64,000 bases of DNA from Streptomyces ficellus (lineage in GTDB: Bacteria > Actinomycetota > Actinomycetes > Streptomycetales > Streptomycetaceae), in the NCBI RefSeq assembly GCF_009739905.1, contig NZ_CP034279.1, forward strand, positions 5,704,001-5,768,000. Reading direction: 5' to 3'. A program made the translations under genes and the position numbers. The notes under the pieces were generated by a model. It searched no databases, was not told the DNA's origin, and was given only the letters and a program-made list of their open reading frames with translations. Below, piece by piece: positions 48,758 through 57,740 of this stretch (position 1 is the stretch's first letter; every line of letters begins with the position of its first letter).

Positions 48758-49744
48758 CTACTCGTCTGCCGGGGCCACGTCACGGAGCAACTGGGTGAAC
48801 GCCGCCTCGTCGACGACCGGCGTGCCGAAGGCCTTGGCCTTGACCGTCTTGGAGGTGGCGGAGTCCGGGTCGTTGGTGACCAGCAGGCTCGTCAGCCGCG
48901 AGACGCTGGTGGCGACATGGAGGCCCGCCTCGACGGCGCGGTCCTCGAGCAGCTCCCGATCGATGGACGTATCGCCCGAAAACGCCACCCGCATGCCCTG
49001 TTTGAGCGGTTTGTCCGCTTCGTAGCGTCCGGGGTTGGGGTACGGGCAGGCGGGACGCTTGCGTGAGGGCCGCCAGCCGCCCGAGCCGTACGACGCCTGC
49101 CGCCCGATGCGGGGCACCCCGGACGCGGCGGGCGAGGACGCCCATTCGGTGAGCGGGCGGCACTCCAGCAGCGGCAGCCGTACGCCGCGCTCCGCCGCCG
49201 CGTGCAGGCTCGGGCGGAACGCCTCGGCCAGCACGCGCGCGTCGTCCAGCGCGTTGTGCGCCCGCCGCTGCACCACGCCGAAGTGCGTGGCCAGCGTCTC
49301 CAGCTTGAAGTTGGACAGCGGCAGGTCCAGCTCCTTGGAGAGCGCGATGGTGCACAGCCGCTGCCGCACCGGCGCCGTCCGCTCCGCCCGGGCGTACTCC
49401 CGGGCGATCATCGACCAGTCGAACATGGCGTTGTGCGCGACCAGTACGCGGCCGTCGAGCCGGGCGGAGAACTCCGCCGCGACCTCGGCGAAGAGCGGCG
49501 CCCCCGCCAGCACGTCACTCGTCAGGCCGTGGATCCACACCGGGCCCGGGTCGCGCTCCGGATTGACCAGCGTGTACCAGTGGTCCTCCACGTTGCCCTG
49601 CGCGTCGAGCCGGTAGACGGCAGCCGACACTATCCGGTCGTCGCGGGCGAGGCCGGTGGTCTCCACGTCGACGACCGCGTACCCCTGTGTCGGGTAGGCG
49701 GTCGGCCACGGTGCTGCTGTCGTACGGTCGTCGAGCATGGTCAC
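48758..49744 (-). CDS. DEDDh 3'-5' exonuclease with C-terminal BRCT domain
   Basis: A 328-residue DnaQ-like exonuclease. Exo motifs: GYAVVDVETTGLARDDRIVS (Asp, Glu), VLVAHNAMFDWSMIAREYAR (Asp) and QRRAHNALDDARVLAEAFRP (His, Asp). A basic linker (RQASYGSGGWRPSRKRPACP) joins it to a BRCT domain (PLKQGMRVAFSGDTSIDREL, LEDRAVEAGLHVATSVSRLT). This architecture occurs in actinobacterial epsilon-like exonucleases linked to DNA repair. Start at 49744 (GTG); ATG two codons later is possible. Confidence 0.92.
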   Translation of the reverse strand: MTMLDDRTTAAPWPTAYPTQGYAVVDVETTGLARDDRIVSAAVYRLDAQGNVEDHWYTLVNPERDPGPVWIHGLTSDVLAGAPLFAEVAAEFSARLDGRVLVAHNAMFDWSMIAREYARAERTAPVRQRLCTIALSKELDLPLSNFKLETLATHFGVVQRRAHNALDDARVLAEAFRPSLHAAAERGVRLPLLECRPLTEWASSPAASGVPRIGRQASYGSGGWRPSRKRPACPYPNPGRYEADKPLKQGMRVAFSGDTSIDRELLEDRAVEAGLHVATSVSRLTSLLVTNDPDSATSKTVKAKAFGTPVVDEAAFTQLLRDVAPADE

Positions 49745-49885
49745 TGAGAATAGAGCCCGTCACTGACAACGCCGTCGCCGGGCATCCCCCGCGCGGCCCG
49801 GGTGTTGACGGCCCGGACCCGAACACCGGGGCACCGTAGGCCGGTTGTGGCACTCGACCGGGCCGGGAGACGAGGTCCCCAGCCG

Positions 49886-50290
49886 TCACCGGCTCCAGGC
49901 GCAGCCGTCGACCGGTCCCGGCAGCAGCCGGTAGACCTCGCCCGAGGCGCCCTCGGGCGCCACCGTGCCGTCCGTCAGGGCGAGGAAGACCCGCCTGCCG
50001 GCGGCCGCCCGCGAGGCGGCGGCCCGCCGGGTCGGCCGCCGGGCGCCGGCGCCACGTGTGGGCCTTCACGCGCGTGCCGTCGAGCCGCACCGCGTGCGGG
50101 TGTGCGGCCGCCGTGCGCCGCAGCGTCTCACCGAAGGAGACCGCCGAAAGGTCGGTCCCTCGCAGTACGGCGAACGCGAGCGCGGCCTTCGGGTGGCTGC
50201 CCGGCCCTTCGTACGGGTGGAGCGTCTCGGCCGCCCGCTTCCACGGGCCGGGGTGCCGCAGGACGTCCTCGACCAGCGATGGGCGCGTAC
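49886..50290 (-). pseudogene. Degraded gene, frameshifted and lacking its start
   Basis: One frame gives SLVEDVLRHPGPWKRAAETL, HPYEGPGSHPKAALAFAVLR and GTDLSAVSFGETLRRTAAAH up to VKAHTW near 50055. The next frame continues GRRVFLALTDGTVAPEGASG and EVYRLLPGPVDGCAWSR to a stop at 49886. Codon use in both is gene-like, so they probably came from one protein now split by a one-base change; no start codon is visible and the 5' end runs into the CoA transferase stop. I do not recognise the family. Confidence 0.5.
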
Positions 50291-50295
50291 ACGCC

Positions 50296-51702
50296 CTAGC
50301 GTGCGACGGCGCCCGCCCAGCGCGGGGCGTCCGTGCCCCAAAGCCCCGGCGGACGCGACCAGTTCGCCGGGCCGCCCTCGTAGGCGACCGGGGGCAGCGC
50401 GTGCCGGAGGCGGCCCATGGGGCTGTCCGTGGTGGTGAGCCACGTCTCCGGGTCGTGTCCGCCCCGCCGCGGGCCCCCGGCCAGGCCGTGCACGAGCCAG
50501 TGGGCGGTCTGCGTCAGGGCCAGCCGGGCGAGCCGCGTCCCGCCGCCGTCCGGGGCGTGCTGCCCGGTCAGGGACCGCAGTACGGCGGCGGCCAGCAGGT
50601 AGCCGGTGCCGTGGTCCAGGGCCTGGGCGGGGAGTGCGCCCGGCTCACCGCCGGAGCCCTCCAGCGCGGCGATGCCGGTGGCCGCCTGGACCAGGCTGTC
50701 GAAGCCGCGCCGCTCGTGCCACGGCCCGTACCGGCCCCATGCCGACAGCTGGGCGACGACCAGGCCGGGGCGGCGCTCGGCCAGCGCCTCGGGGGAGAGC
50801 CCGAACCGGTCGAGCGCGCCGGGCCGGTAGCCGGTCACCACGACGTCGGCGCCCGCGAGCAGTTCCTCGAACACGCGGTGGTCCACGCCGCGCCCGAGGT
50901 CCAGGGTCGTCGACCGCTTGCCCATCCCGGTGTCGTTGTGCGCCTCCTGGCTCTCCGGCAGGTGCGGCGCGTCGATCCGCAGCACGTCGGCGCCCAGCAG
51001 CGCCAGTGTCCGGGTGGCGACCGGCCCGGCCAGCACCCGCGTCAGGTCCAGCACCCGCAGTCCCGCGCAGGGGAGCAGCGGCGTACCGGACATCGGGCTC
51101 CACGCGCGCGTGGGCCCCGCCTCGCCGATCCGCTCCATGGTCAGCAGTGGCTGCGCGGCCACCAGGGCGCCCTGTTCGTGCGCCGACCACTCGGGCACGC
51201 CGCGCGCCGCGACGGCCAGGCCCCCGGCCGCGTACACGGCGTCCTCCACGTCCACCGCGCGGCGCCCGGCGACCGCCTCGGCGAGTGCGTCCGGCCCGGC
51301 GTCGTCCGGCAGGCCGAGCGCGAGGAGCAACCGTTCCCGGTGATGCGGGTAGTTGGCGTGGGTACGCACCCACCCGTCGGCCGCCCGCCAGAACCGCGAC
51401 AGTGGCGCGAACGTCGTCCACGCCTTCCCGTCCACCCTGACGAGCCGGTCGCTGAGGAACGCCGTGGCGACCGCCCCGTCGTCGACCCGTACCCGCGGCA
51501 CCGGCCGCCCGCCCCGTACGGCGGCGCACTCGGCGGCGGCGAGCGAGCAGACCGCGACGGCGGCGCGGGCCAGCTCCATCACCGGCAGCCGGGACGGAAG
51601 CCCGTCCGAAGGGCCGCCGTACGAAACCCGCTCCAGAAGAGCCGGGTCGGCACCCAGTGCCGCCCAAGCCTGGGACGTTCCCGGATCGATCCCATAGTCC
51701 AT
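50296..51702 (-). CDS. CaiB/BaiF family CoA transferase
   Basis: A 468-residue class III CoA transferase. The C-terminal half has the family blocks: LRVLDLTRVLAGPVATRTLA, LGADVLRIDAPHLPESQEAH, LDLGRGVDHRVFEELLAGAD and VVVTGYRPGALDRFGLSPEA. A second, N-terminal half (VMELARAAVAVCSLAAAECA to RFWRAADGWVRTHANYPHHR) appears to be an additional domain of the same family. It probably transfers CoA between acyl groups via a catalytic Asp; substrate unknown. The ATG at 51702 (MDYGIDPG) is favoured. A 17-bp palindrome lies 10 bp upstream. Confidence 0.88.
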   Translation of the reverse strand: MDYGIDPGTSQAWAALGADPALLERVSYGGPSDGLPSRLPVMELARAAVAVCSLAAAECAAVRGGRPVPRVRVDDGAVATAFLSDRLVRVDGKAWTTFAPLSRFWRAADGWVRTHANYPHHRERLLLALGLPDDAGPDALAEAVAGRRAVDVEDAVYAAGGLAVAARGVPEWSAHEQGALVAAQPLLTMERIGEAGPTRAWSPMSGTPLLPCAGLRVLDLTRVLAGPVATRTLALLGADVLRIDAPHLPESQEAHNDTGMGKRSTTLDLGRGVDHRVFEELLAGADVVVTGYRPGALDRFGLSPEALAERRPGLVVAQLSAWGRYGPWHERRGFDSLVQAATGIAALEGSGGEPGALPAQALDHGTGYLLAAAVLRSLTGQHAPDGGGTRLARLALTQTAHWLVHGLAGGPRRGGHDPETWLTTTDSPMGRLRHALPPVAYEGGPANWSRPPGLWGTDAPRWAGAVAR

Positions 51703-51711
51703 GGCCTCAGT

Positions 51712-51728
51712 GTGGCACTCAGTGCCAC
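51712..51728 (-). promoter_or_regulatory. Perfect 17-bp palindrome before the CoA transferase
   Basis: GTGGCACTCAGTGCCAC has 8-bp arms around a central C, 10 bp upstream of the ATG. It fits a TetR- or GntR-type operator overlapping the ribosome-binding region. Confidence 0.6.
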
Positions 51729-51756
51729 TTCCGGGCCAGGGGTGACGCACGACAGA

Positions 51757-51786
51757 GCCCCGGCACGACACACGCCGCACCGGGGC
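51757..51786 (-). terminator. Hairpin after the S8 protease gene
   Basis: Arms GCCCCGG and CCGGGGC with a 16-base loop start 13 bp after the protease stop at 51799. Confidence 0.5.
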
Positions 51787-51798
51787 CCATGGGGGGCG

Positions 51799-53334
51799 TT
51801 ACCGTCGCACCGCGTCCAGCGCGTCGACCATGCCCTTGCCGTAGAAGCCGTTGTCGCGCTTGCCGCCCTCGCACACGGCGTCGGCCGTGCCGTCACCGTT
51901 GATGTCGTACGGCGTGGTGCACGCCATGTCGTCGGCCTGCTTGGCCAGCAGCGCCTTCACCTCCGACACCGAGGCGTGCGGGCGCGTCGACCTGATCAGC
52001 GCGGCCACACCCGCCGCGTGCGGCGACGCCATCGACGTACCGGCCTTGTAGCCGTACTTCCCGCCCGGCAGCGTCGACAGGATCAGCCCGTTGGTGGCGG
52101 GCGCCTCCGGCGGCTGGTACGCCGTCGAGTCACCGCCCGGCGCGGCGATGTCCACGACACCCAGGCCGTAGTTCGAGTACGAGGACTTCAGCCCCTTCGC
52201 GCCCGTCGCCGAGACCGTCACCACGCCGTCGAGCATGGTCGGCACGTCCGGGCAGACCTCCGGGTCGATGGTCCGCTCCACCGGCGTGGTGTCGTTGGGG
52301 CTGGTCTTGTCGACGATCTCGTCCGCCGCCAGGTCCGTACGGGAGTTGCCCGCCGCGGCGACGTTGACGGCGCCCTTGCGCTCCGCGTACCGCGTGGCGC
52401 GCGCCAGCGCCTCGACGAGGGCACCCTGGTCGAGGTCGTTCTTGCAGGTGTACAGCCACGGGTCCACGTAGTAGCTGTTGTTCGTCACCTCGACGCCGTG
52501 CTCGGCGGCCCAGATAAAGCCGCAGACGACCGACTCGGTGTAGAAGAACCCGTCCGGGTTGGACACCTTGATGCCGGAGACCTTGACGCCCGGCGCGACT
52601 CCGGTGACACCGACGCCGTTCTTCGCGGCGGCGATGGTGCCCGCCACGTGCGTGCCGTGGTCGCTCTCGGTCGGCCCCGGCCGCCAGGAGCCCTCGGTGG
52701 TGTCCGGTGCGCCGGTCACGCAGTTCGCGGAGGCGCGGCGGTCGAAGTTCGGCGCCAGGTCCGGGTGGGTGTCGTCGACACCCGTGTCGATGACGGCGAC
52801 GGTGACCTTCTTGCTGCCGAGCGACTTCTCGTGGGCCTGGTCCGCCTTGATGGCCGGCAGGTCCCACTGGAGGGGCTCGAAGGGGTCCTGCTCGTCGGTC
52901 GCGCGGGCCGCAGCCGTCCGTGCCTCCTTGGCGGAGAGGGGCTGCTCGGCCTCGATGTCGGTGGTGGTCTGCGCGGCGAGGGGCGTGGTCCTCGTGGCCC
53001 CCGCCGACTTCACGCCACGGACCTCGCGGATGGTCTTCGCGAAGTCCGGGTTCTGCGAGTGGACGACGATGACGCCTATCTGGTCGTAGGCGATCACCAC
53101 GGAGCCCCCCGCCCTGGTTATCGCCTTCTTCACCGCCTTGACGGTGGAGTGACCACCCGTCACGTTCACGACGTACGACATCTTCGGGCCGTTCGTCGCC
53201 ACCGCGGCGGTGGGAGCCTCGTCCAGCGGGGCGGCCGAGGCCCCGGCGGCCGGCAGCAGACCGAGTGAGGCCGTGAGCGCCAGGCCGGCGGGCAGCGCGA
53301 GTATTCGCCCGCGTCCGGATCGCAGATGAGCCAT
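51799..53334 (-). CDS. Secreted subtilisin-like serine protease (S8 family)
   Basis: A 511-residue exported protease. A signal peptide (residues 1-35, GRILALPAGLALTASLGLLP, AxA-like end) is followed by a propeptide (MSYVVNVTGGHSTVKAVKKA) and the catalytic domain with the triad in order: Asp in AVIDTGVDDTHPDL, His in DHGTHVAGTIAAAKN, Ser in AGTSMASPHAAGVAALI. The C-terminus has a possible calcium-loop (DINGDGTADAV) and two Cys residues. GTG/ATG start at 53334. The next gene pair is divergent, with 240 bp between. Confidence 0.94.
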   Translation of the reverse strand: MAHLRSGRGRILALPAGLALTASLGLLPAAGASAAPLDEAPTAAVATNGPKMSYVVNVTGGHSTVKAVKKAITRAGGSVVIAYDQIGVIVVHSQNPDFAKTIREVRGVKSAGATRTTPLAAQTTTDIEAEQPLSAKEARTAAARATDEQDPFEPLQWDLPAIKADQAHEKSLGSKKVTVAVIDTGVDDTHPDLAPNFDRRASANCVTGAPDTTEGSWRPGPTESDHGTHVAGTIAAAKNGVGVTGVAPGVKVSGIKVSNPDGFFYTESVVCGFIWAAEHGVEVTNNSYYVDPWLYTCKNDLDQGALVEALARATRYAERKGAVNVAAAGNSRTDLAADEIVDKTSPNDTTPVERTIDPEVCPDVPTMLDGVVTVSATGAKGLKSSYSNYGLGVVDIAAPGGDSTAYQPPEAPATNGLILSTLPGGKYGYKAGTSMASPHAAGVAALIRSTRPHASVSEVKALLAKQADDMACTTPYDINGDGTADAVCEGGKRDNGFYGKGMVDALDAVRR

Positions 53335-53574
53335 GGGTTCTCCACATCATCCTGAGATCCGCCCACGCGCCGGTTGCGCGTGGGCGGGTGCATGACGAGC
53401 GAAGCTATCGCCGATCATCCCGGCCCATCAATGACTTGGGAAGAAAAACGTCGCAGGTGAACCGCGCCGCCACGGCCTCCGTGCCGTTGATCAGGGGGGA
53501 GCACAGCCCGAGCACCCGCCCCCACCGTGAGGTTCCTGTCCATGCCCAGCGCATCCGCTTCGCGAGGAGTTCCC

Positions 53575-53952
53575 GTGGTAACCGATGCACCGCCGCCCGA
53601 GGACGGTACGGCCGCAAGGCCGGCCCGGCCCACGACACAGTCGTTCGCCCAGGTGCAGGAGAGTGCGGAATTCGGCGAACTGCGCCGCACGTACCGCTCC
53701 TTCGCCTTCCCCCTGACCGTCGCCTTCATCGCCTGGTACCTGCTGTACGTCCTGCTGTCCAACTACGCGGGCGGCTTCATGGGCACCCGGCTGTTCGGCA
53801 ACATCAACGTCGCGCTCGTCCTCGGCCTCGGCCAGTTCCTGACCACCTTCCTCATCGCCTGGTTCTACTCCCGGCACGCCGCCGAGAAGCTCGACCCGAA
53901 GGCCGAGGCCATCAAGGCCCGCATGGAGTCCGGTACGGAGGCCGACGCATGA
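53575..53952 (+). CDS. DUF485 family membrane protein, partner of the acetate symporter
   Basis: A 125-residue protein with two membrane helices (FAFPLTVAFIAWYLLYVLLS and NVALVLGLGQFLTTFLIAWF) and the closing YSRHAAEKLDPKAEAIKARM typical of DUF485. The GTG at 53575 is chosen because GAGGAG lies 5 bases upstream; ATG at 53542 is an alternative. DUF485 proteins accompany ActP-type symporters and are co-expressed with them. Its stop overlaps the symporter ATG (ATGA). Confidence 0.88.
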   Translation: MVTDAPPPEDGTAARPARPTTQSFAQVQESAEFGELRRTYRSFAFPLTVAFIAWYLLYVLLSNYAGGFMGTRLFGNINVALVLGLGQFLTTFLIAWFYSRHAAEKLDPKAEAIKARMESGTEADA

Positions 53953-55589
53953 GTGACACCACCGCCACCGGCGCGGCGCTGCTGGCCGCCGCGTCCGACG
54001 CCTCGGAACACCGGCCGCTGATTATCACCCTCTTCGGCGCCTTCGTCGTCGCGACGCTGTGCATCACCGTCTGGGCCGGCCGCCAGACCCGCAACGCCGC
54101 CGACTTCTACGCGGGCGGCCGCCAGTTCACCGGCTTCCAGAACGGCCTCGCCATCTCTGGCGACTACATGTCCGCCGCGTCGTTCCTCGGCATCGCGGGC
54201 GCCATCGCCCTCTTCGGGTACGACGGGTTCCTCTACTCCATCGGCTTCCTGGTCGCCTGGCTGGTCGCCCTGCTGCTGGTCGCCGAACCGCTGCGGAACT
54301 CCGGCCGCTACACGATGGGCGACGTCCTCGCGTACCGGATGCGCCAGCGTCCCGTCCGCACCGCCGCCGGCACCTCCACCATCGTCGTCTCGATCTTCTA
54401 CCTGCTCGCCCAGATGGCCGGTGCGGGCGTCCTCGTCTCGCTGCTGCTCGGCATCACCTCGGACGGCGGCAAGGTCGCGATCGTCGCCCTCGTCGGCATC
54501 CTGATGATCGTGTACGTGACCATCGGCGGCATGAAGGGCACCACGTGGGTCCAGATGGTCAAGGCCGTCCTGCTCATCGCGGGCACCCTGCTCATCACCT
54601 TCCTGATCCTCTGGAAGTTCGACTTCAACCTCTCCGACCTCCTCGGGACCGCCGCCTCCAACAGCGGCAAGGGCACCGCCTTCCTGGAGCCCGGCCTGAA
54701 GTACGGTGCCTCCGGGACCTCGAAGCTGGACTTCATCTCGCTGGGCATCGCGCTGGTGCTCGGCACCGCGGGCCTGCCGCACATCCTGATCCGCTTCTAC
54801 ACGGTGCCGACCGCCAAGGCCGCCCGTAAGTCGGTCAACTGGGCCATCGGCATCATCGGCGCCTTCTACCTGATGACCATCGTCCTCGGGTTCGGTGCCG
54901 CCGCCCTGCTCGAGCCCGGCGACATCATCGCCTCCAACAAGGCCGGCAACACCGCGGCCCCGCTGGCCGCGCTGGAGGTCGGCGGAGGCGGCGGCTCCAC
55001 GGGCGGCGCGATCCTCCTCGCGGTGATCTCCGCGGTCGCCTTCGCCACCATCCTCGCCGTCGTCGCCGGCCTCACCCTCGCCTCGTCCTCGTCCTTCGCG
55101 CACGACATCTACGCCAACGTGATCCGCAAGGGCCAGGCCACGGAGAAGGAGGAGGTGCGCGCCGCCCGCTGGGCGACCGTCCTCATCGGCGTCGTCTCCA
55201 TCGCCCTCGGCGCGATGGCCCGCGACCTGAACGTCGCCGGACTGGTCGCCCTGGCCTTCGCGGTCGCCGCGTCCGCGAACCTGCCCACCATCCTCTACAG
55301 CCTGTTCTGGAAGCGGTTCACCACCCAGGGCGCCCTGTGGTCGATCTACGGCGGCCTGACCGCGTCCGTGGCGCTCGTCCTGTTCTCCCCGGTCGTCTCC
55401 GGCAAGCCCAGCTCGATGTTCCCGTCCGCCGACTTCGCCTGGTTCCCCCTGGAGAACCCCGGCCTGATCTCCATCCCGCTGGGCTTCCTGCTCGGCTGGC
55501 TCGGCTCGCTGCTGTCGAAGGAGGAGCCGGACAAGGGCAAGTACGCGGAACTGGAGGTCAAGTCCCTCACCGGTGTCGGAGCGCACTGA
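53949..55589 (+). CDS. actP: Cation/acetate symporter (ActP-like), sodium:solute symporter family
   Basis: A 546-residue SSS-family transporter with about 13 membrane segments. Signatures are RNAADFYAGGRQFTGFQNGL and AISGDYMSAASFLGIAGAIA near the start, LGTAGLPHILIRFYTVPTAK, and AGLTLASSSSFAHDIYANVI. The charged end SKEEPDKGKYAELEVKS is cytoplasmic. Probably imports acetate or a short monocarboxylate with a cation. Translationally coupled to the DUF485 gene. A hairpin lies 45 bp beyond the stop. Confidence 0.92.
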   Translation: MSDTTATGAALLAAASDASEHRPLIITLFGAFVVATLCITVWAGRQTRNAADFYAGGRQFTGFQNGLAISGDYMSAASFLGIAGAIALFGYDGFLYSIGFLVAWLVALLLVAEPLRNSGRYTMGDVLAYRMRQRPVRTAAGTSTIVVSIFYLLAQMAGAGVLVSLLLGITSDGGKVAIVALVGILMIVYVTIGGMKGTTWVQMVKAVLLIAGTLLITFLILWKFDFNLSDLLGTAASNSGKGTAFLEPGLKYGASGTSKLDFISLGIALVLGTAGLPHILIRFYTVPTAKAARKSVNWAIGIIGAFYLMTIVLGFGAAALLEPGDIIASNKAGNTAAPLAALEVGGGGGSTGGAILLAVISAVAFATILAVVAGLTLASSSSFAHDIYANVIRKGQATEKEEVRAARWATVLIGVVSIALGAMARDLNVAGLVALAFAVAASANLPTILYSLFWKRFTTQGALWSIYGGLTASVALVLFSPVVSGKPSSMFPSADFAWFPLENPGLISIPLGFLLGWLGSLLSKEEPDKGKYAELEVKSLTGVGAH

Positions 55590-55632
55590 CCCGCACACCC
55601 TGGGCGACCGTACCCGGCCGCGCCGTGGGGAT

Positions 55633-55652
55633 CGTCGTAGATCCCTACGACG
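55633..55652. promoter_or_regulatory. Inverted repeat between actP and moaA
   Basis: CGTCGTAG (55633-55640) and CTACGACG (55645-55652) around ATCC. It lies 45 bp after the actP stop and 100 bp before the moaA start. It could terminate actP or be an operator for moaA. Confidence 0.45.
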
Positions 55653-55752
55653 CGGCCGCGCCGCTCCTGTGGACAATGGCCCGTGTCGTTGTCGGTGGGG
55701 TCACGTAGGCTCCTTGGTAGACGGAACCTGACAACCGGGGGAGGCGCTCACC

Positions 55753-56742
55753 GTGCTGATCGACACCTACGGCCGTGTGGCCACCGACCTGCGCGTCTCG
55801 CTCACCGACCGGTGCAATCTCCGCTGCACCTACTGCATGCCCGAAGAGGGCCTCCAGTGGCTCGCCAAGCCCGATCTGCTGACCGACGACGAGATCGTCC
55901 GGCTGATACGGATCGCCGTCACCGTCCTCGGCGTCACCGAGGTCCGCTTCACCGGCGGCGAGCCGCTGCTGCGCCCCGGCCTCGTCGGCATCGTCGAGCG
56001 CTGCGCCGCCCTGGAGCCCCGCCCCAGGATGTCGCTGACCACCAACGGCATCGGCCTCAAGCGGACCGCCACCGCGCTCAAGGTCGCCGGCCTGGACCGG
56101 GTCAACGTCTCCCTGGACACCCTGCGCGCCGACGTCTTCAAGACCCTGACCCGCCGCGACCGCCACAAGGACGTCCTCGAAGGCCTCGAAGCCGCCCGGG
56201 ACGCCGGACTCACCCCCGTCAAGGTCAACGCGGTCCTCATGCCGGGCCTCAACGACGACGAGGCCCCCGACCTGCTCGCCTGGGCCGTCGAGAACGACTA
56301 CGAGCTGCGCTTCATCGAGCAGATGCCGCTGGACGCCCAGCACGGCTGGAAGCGCGACGGCATGATCACCGCCGGTGACATCCTGGAGTCGCTGCGGACG
56401 CGCTTCACCCTCGACCCCGAGCCCGACGAGGCCCGCGGCTCGGCGCCCGCCGAGCGCTGGATCGTCGACGGTGGACCGCACCGGGTGGGCGTCATCGCCT
56501 CCGTCACCCGGCCCTTCTGCCGCGCCTGCGACCGGACCAGGCTCACCGCCGACGGCCAGGTGCGCACCTGCCTGTTCGCCCAGGAGGAGACGGACCTGCG
56601 GGCCGCGCTGCGCTCGGACGCGCCGGACGAGGAGATCGCCCGCATCTGGAAGCTCGCCATGTGGGGGAAGAAGGCCGGCTCCGGGCTGGACGACCCGAGC
56701 TTCCTCCAGCCCGACCGCCCGATGTCCGCGATCGGCGGCTGA
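55753..56742 (+). CDS. moaA: GTP 3',8-cyclase MoaA
   Basis: A 329-residue radical SAM enzyme for the first step of molybdenum cofactor synthesis (GTP to 3',8-cH2GTP). The N-terminal cluster motif is TDRCNLRCTYCMPEEGLQWL; EVRFTGGEPLLRPG is the SAM-binding GGEP region. The C-terminal cluster motif is ACDRTRLTADGQVRTCLFAQ preceded by RPFCR, and the protein ends in the essential Gly-Gly (SAIGG). GTG start at 55753. A TAGGCT motif (55706-55711) is a likely -10 element. No other moa genes adjoin. Confidence 0.97.
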   Translation: MLIDTYGRVATDLRVSLTDRCNLRCTYCMPEEGLQWLAKPDLLTDDEIVRLIRIAVTVLGVTEVRFTGGEPLLRPGLVGIVERCAALEPRPRMSLTTNGIGLKRTATALKVAGLDRVNVSLDTLRADVFKTLTRRDRHKDVLEGLEAARDAGLTPVKVNAVLMPGLNDDEAPDLLAWAVENDYELRFIEQMPLDAQHGWKRDGMITAGDILESLRTRFTLDPEPDEARGSAPAERWIVDGGPHRVGVIASVTRPFCRACDRTRLTADGQVRTCLFAQEETDLRAALRSDAPDEEIARIWKLAMWGKKAGSGLDDPSFLQPDRPMSAIGG

Positions 56743-56792
56743 CCCGCGTCGGCCCGGTTCCGCTCCCGGGCCCGGTCGTCCCGTGGGCGGGG

Positions 56793-57023
56793 TCATTCCG
56801 CGGACGGGCGGGACTCCCACTCGGCCAGCGTGACCACGTCCTTCAAGAAGCCCCGCACGCCCAGGAATTGGGACAGGTGCTCCCGGTGCTCGTCACACGC
56901 GAGCCAGGTCTTGCGGCGCTCGGGGGTGTGCAGCTTCGGGTTGTTCCACGCGAGCACCCAGACCGCCGCGGTGCGGCAGCCCTTGGCGGAACAGATGGGG
57001 GTGGTCTCGTCGCTCACGAACAC
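56793..57023 (-). CDS. Small zinc-ribbon-like protein, conserved in actinobacteria
   Basis: A 76-residue protein: SDETTPICSAKGCRTAAVWV carries CxxxxC, and KTWLACDEHREHLSQFLGVR the second half (CxxHxxH), a likely one-zinc fold. The end AEWESRPSAE is acidic. The GTG at 57023 (VFVSDETTP) is chosen; no other start gives the N-terminal strand. It is 50 bp from the convergent moaA. A double hairpin lies upstream in the direction of transcription (57058-57112). Function not known. Confidence 0.8.
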   Translation of the reverse strand: MFVSDETTPICSAKGCRTAAVWVLAWNNPKLHTPERRKTWLACDEHREHLSQFLGVRGFLKDVVTLAEWESRPSAE

Positions 57024-57057
57024 GTCCAAACACAGGCCCGAACTACCCGGACAAAGG

Positions 57058-57112
57058 CGACGCCGGGCAGCCACGGGGGGAGCTGCCCGGCGTCGGTCCG
57101 TCGCTCCGACGG
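57058..57112 (-). ncRNA. Two adjacent hairpins upstream of the zinc-ribbon gene
   Basis: On the minus strand a small hairpin (CCGTCG and CGACGG, 57098-57112) is followed by a large one with 14-bp perfect arms (CGACGCCGGGCAGC type, 57058-57095) and then CCTTTGTCC. This looks like an attenuator or a short structured RNA ended by its own terminator, 35 bp before the gene start. No known RNA family was recognised. Confidence 0.5.
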
Positions 57113-57217
57113 GGGATGCGGAGCGCCTACGAAGTATGTCACGCGGAGCGGGGTGGAGTGCACTGAAACCACACGATTGATCTGAGCTTTTCTTGAGCTT
57201 TGCAGACCGGTGGCGGC

Positions 57218-57634
57218 TCAGCCCTGCTCGTACTCGCGTTCCTGGCGGGGCTGTTGACGGTGCCCCCGGCCGTCCGCCGTGGATTCCGGTTCCGGCTCCG
57301 GTTCCGCGTCCGGTTCCGTCGCCGGCCCCGCCCCCGTCGTCAGCATGGGGTGCTCGGCCGCCGGCGGTACGAAGGGCCGCGGCTGGGGCGGTGCCGTCTC
57401 CCGGCCCGCGTTGGCGATGACCACCGCGACGTACGGCAGCACCGCACCCAGGACCAGGGCGACGATCGCCACGTGCCGTTCGACGTTCCACAGGGTCGCG
57501 GCGGCGATCACGGCGAGGGTGCGCACCGACATCGAGATCACATAGCGCCGCTGCCGGCCCCGCACGTCGTCCGCGAGCCCCTGACGGGCACCGGTGATCC
57601 GGAAGACCTCGTCACTCCCGTGCTTCCGCATCAC
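57218..57634 (-). CDS. DUF3099 membrane protein
   Basis: A 138-residue protein of the DUF3099 family common in actinobacteria. RITGARQGLADDVRGRQRRY and VISMSVRTLAVIAAATLWNV form the conserved start with the first helix; HVAIVALVLGAVLPYVAVVI is the second. The C-terminal half is a disordered Pro/Glu-rich tail with a run of EPEPEPE. GTG (57634) or ATG (57631) start. Function unknown. Its start region shares a divergent spacer with the GlsB-like gene. Confidence 0.88.
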   Translation of the reverse strand: MMRKHGSDEVFRITGARQGLADDVRGRQRRYVISMSVRTLAVIAAATLWNVERHVAIVALVLGAVLPYVAVVIANAGRETAPPQPRPFVPPAAEHPMLTTGAGPATEPDAEPEPEPESTADGRGHRQQPRQEREYEQG

Positions 57635-57740
57635 GTTCCACCACCCGCGTTCACACCGGACGCTCCCCGGTCCGGCTTGCTACCACCGTACGCCCGCCCT
57701 CCGCCTCGTACGAGACCGGGTAGCCCCCACCAGGGCGGAC

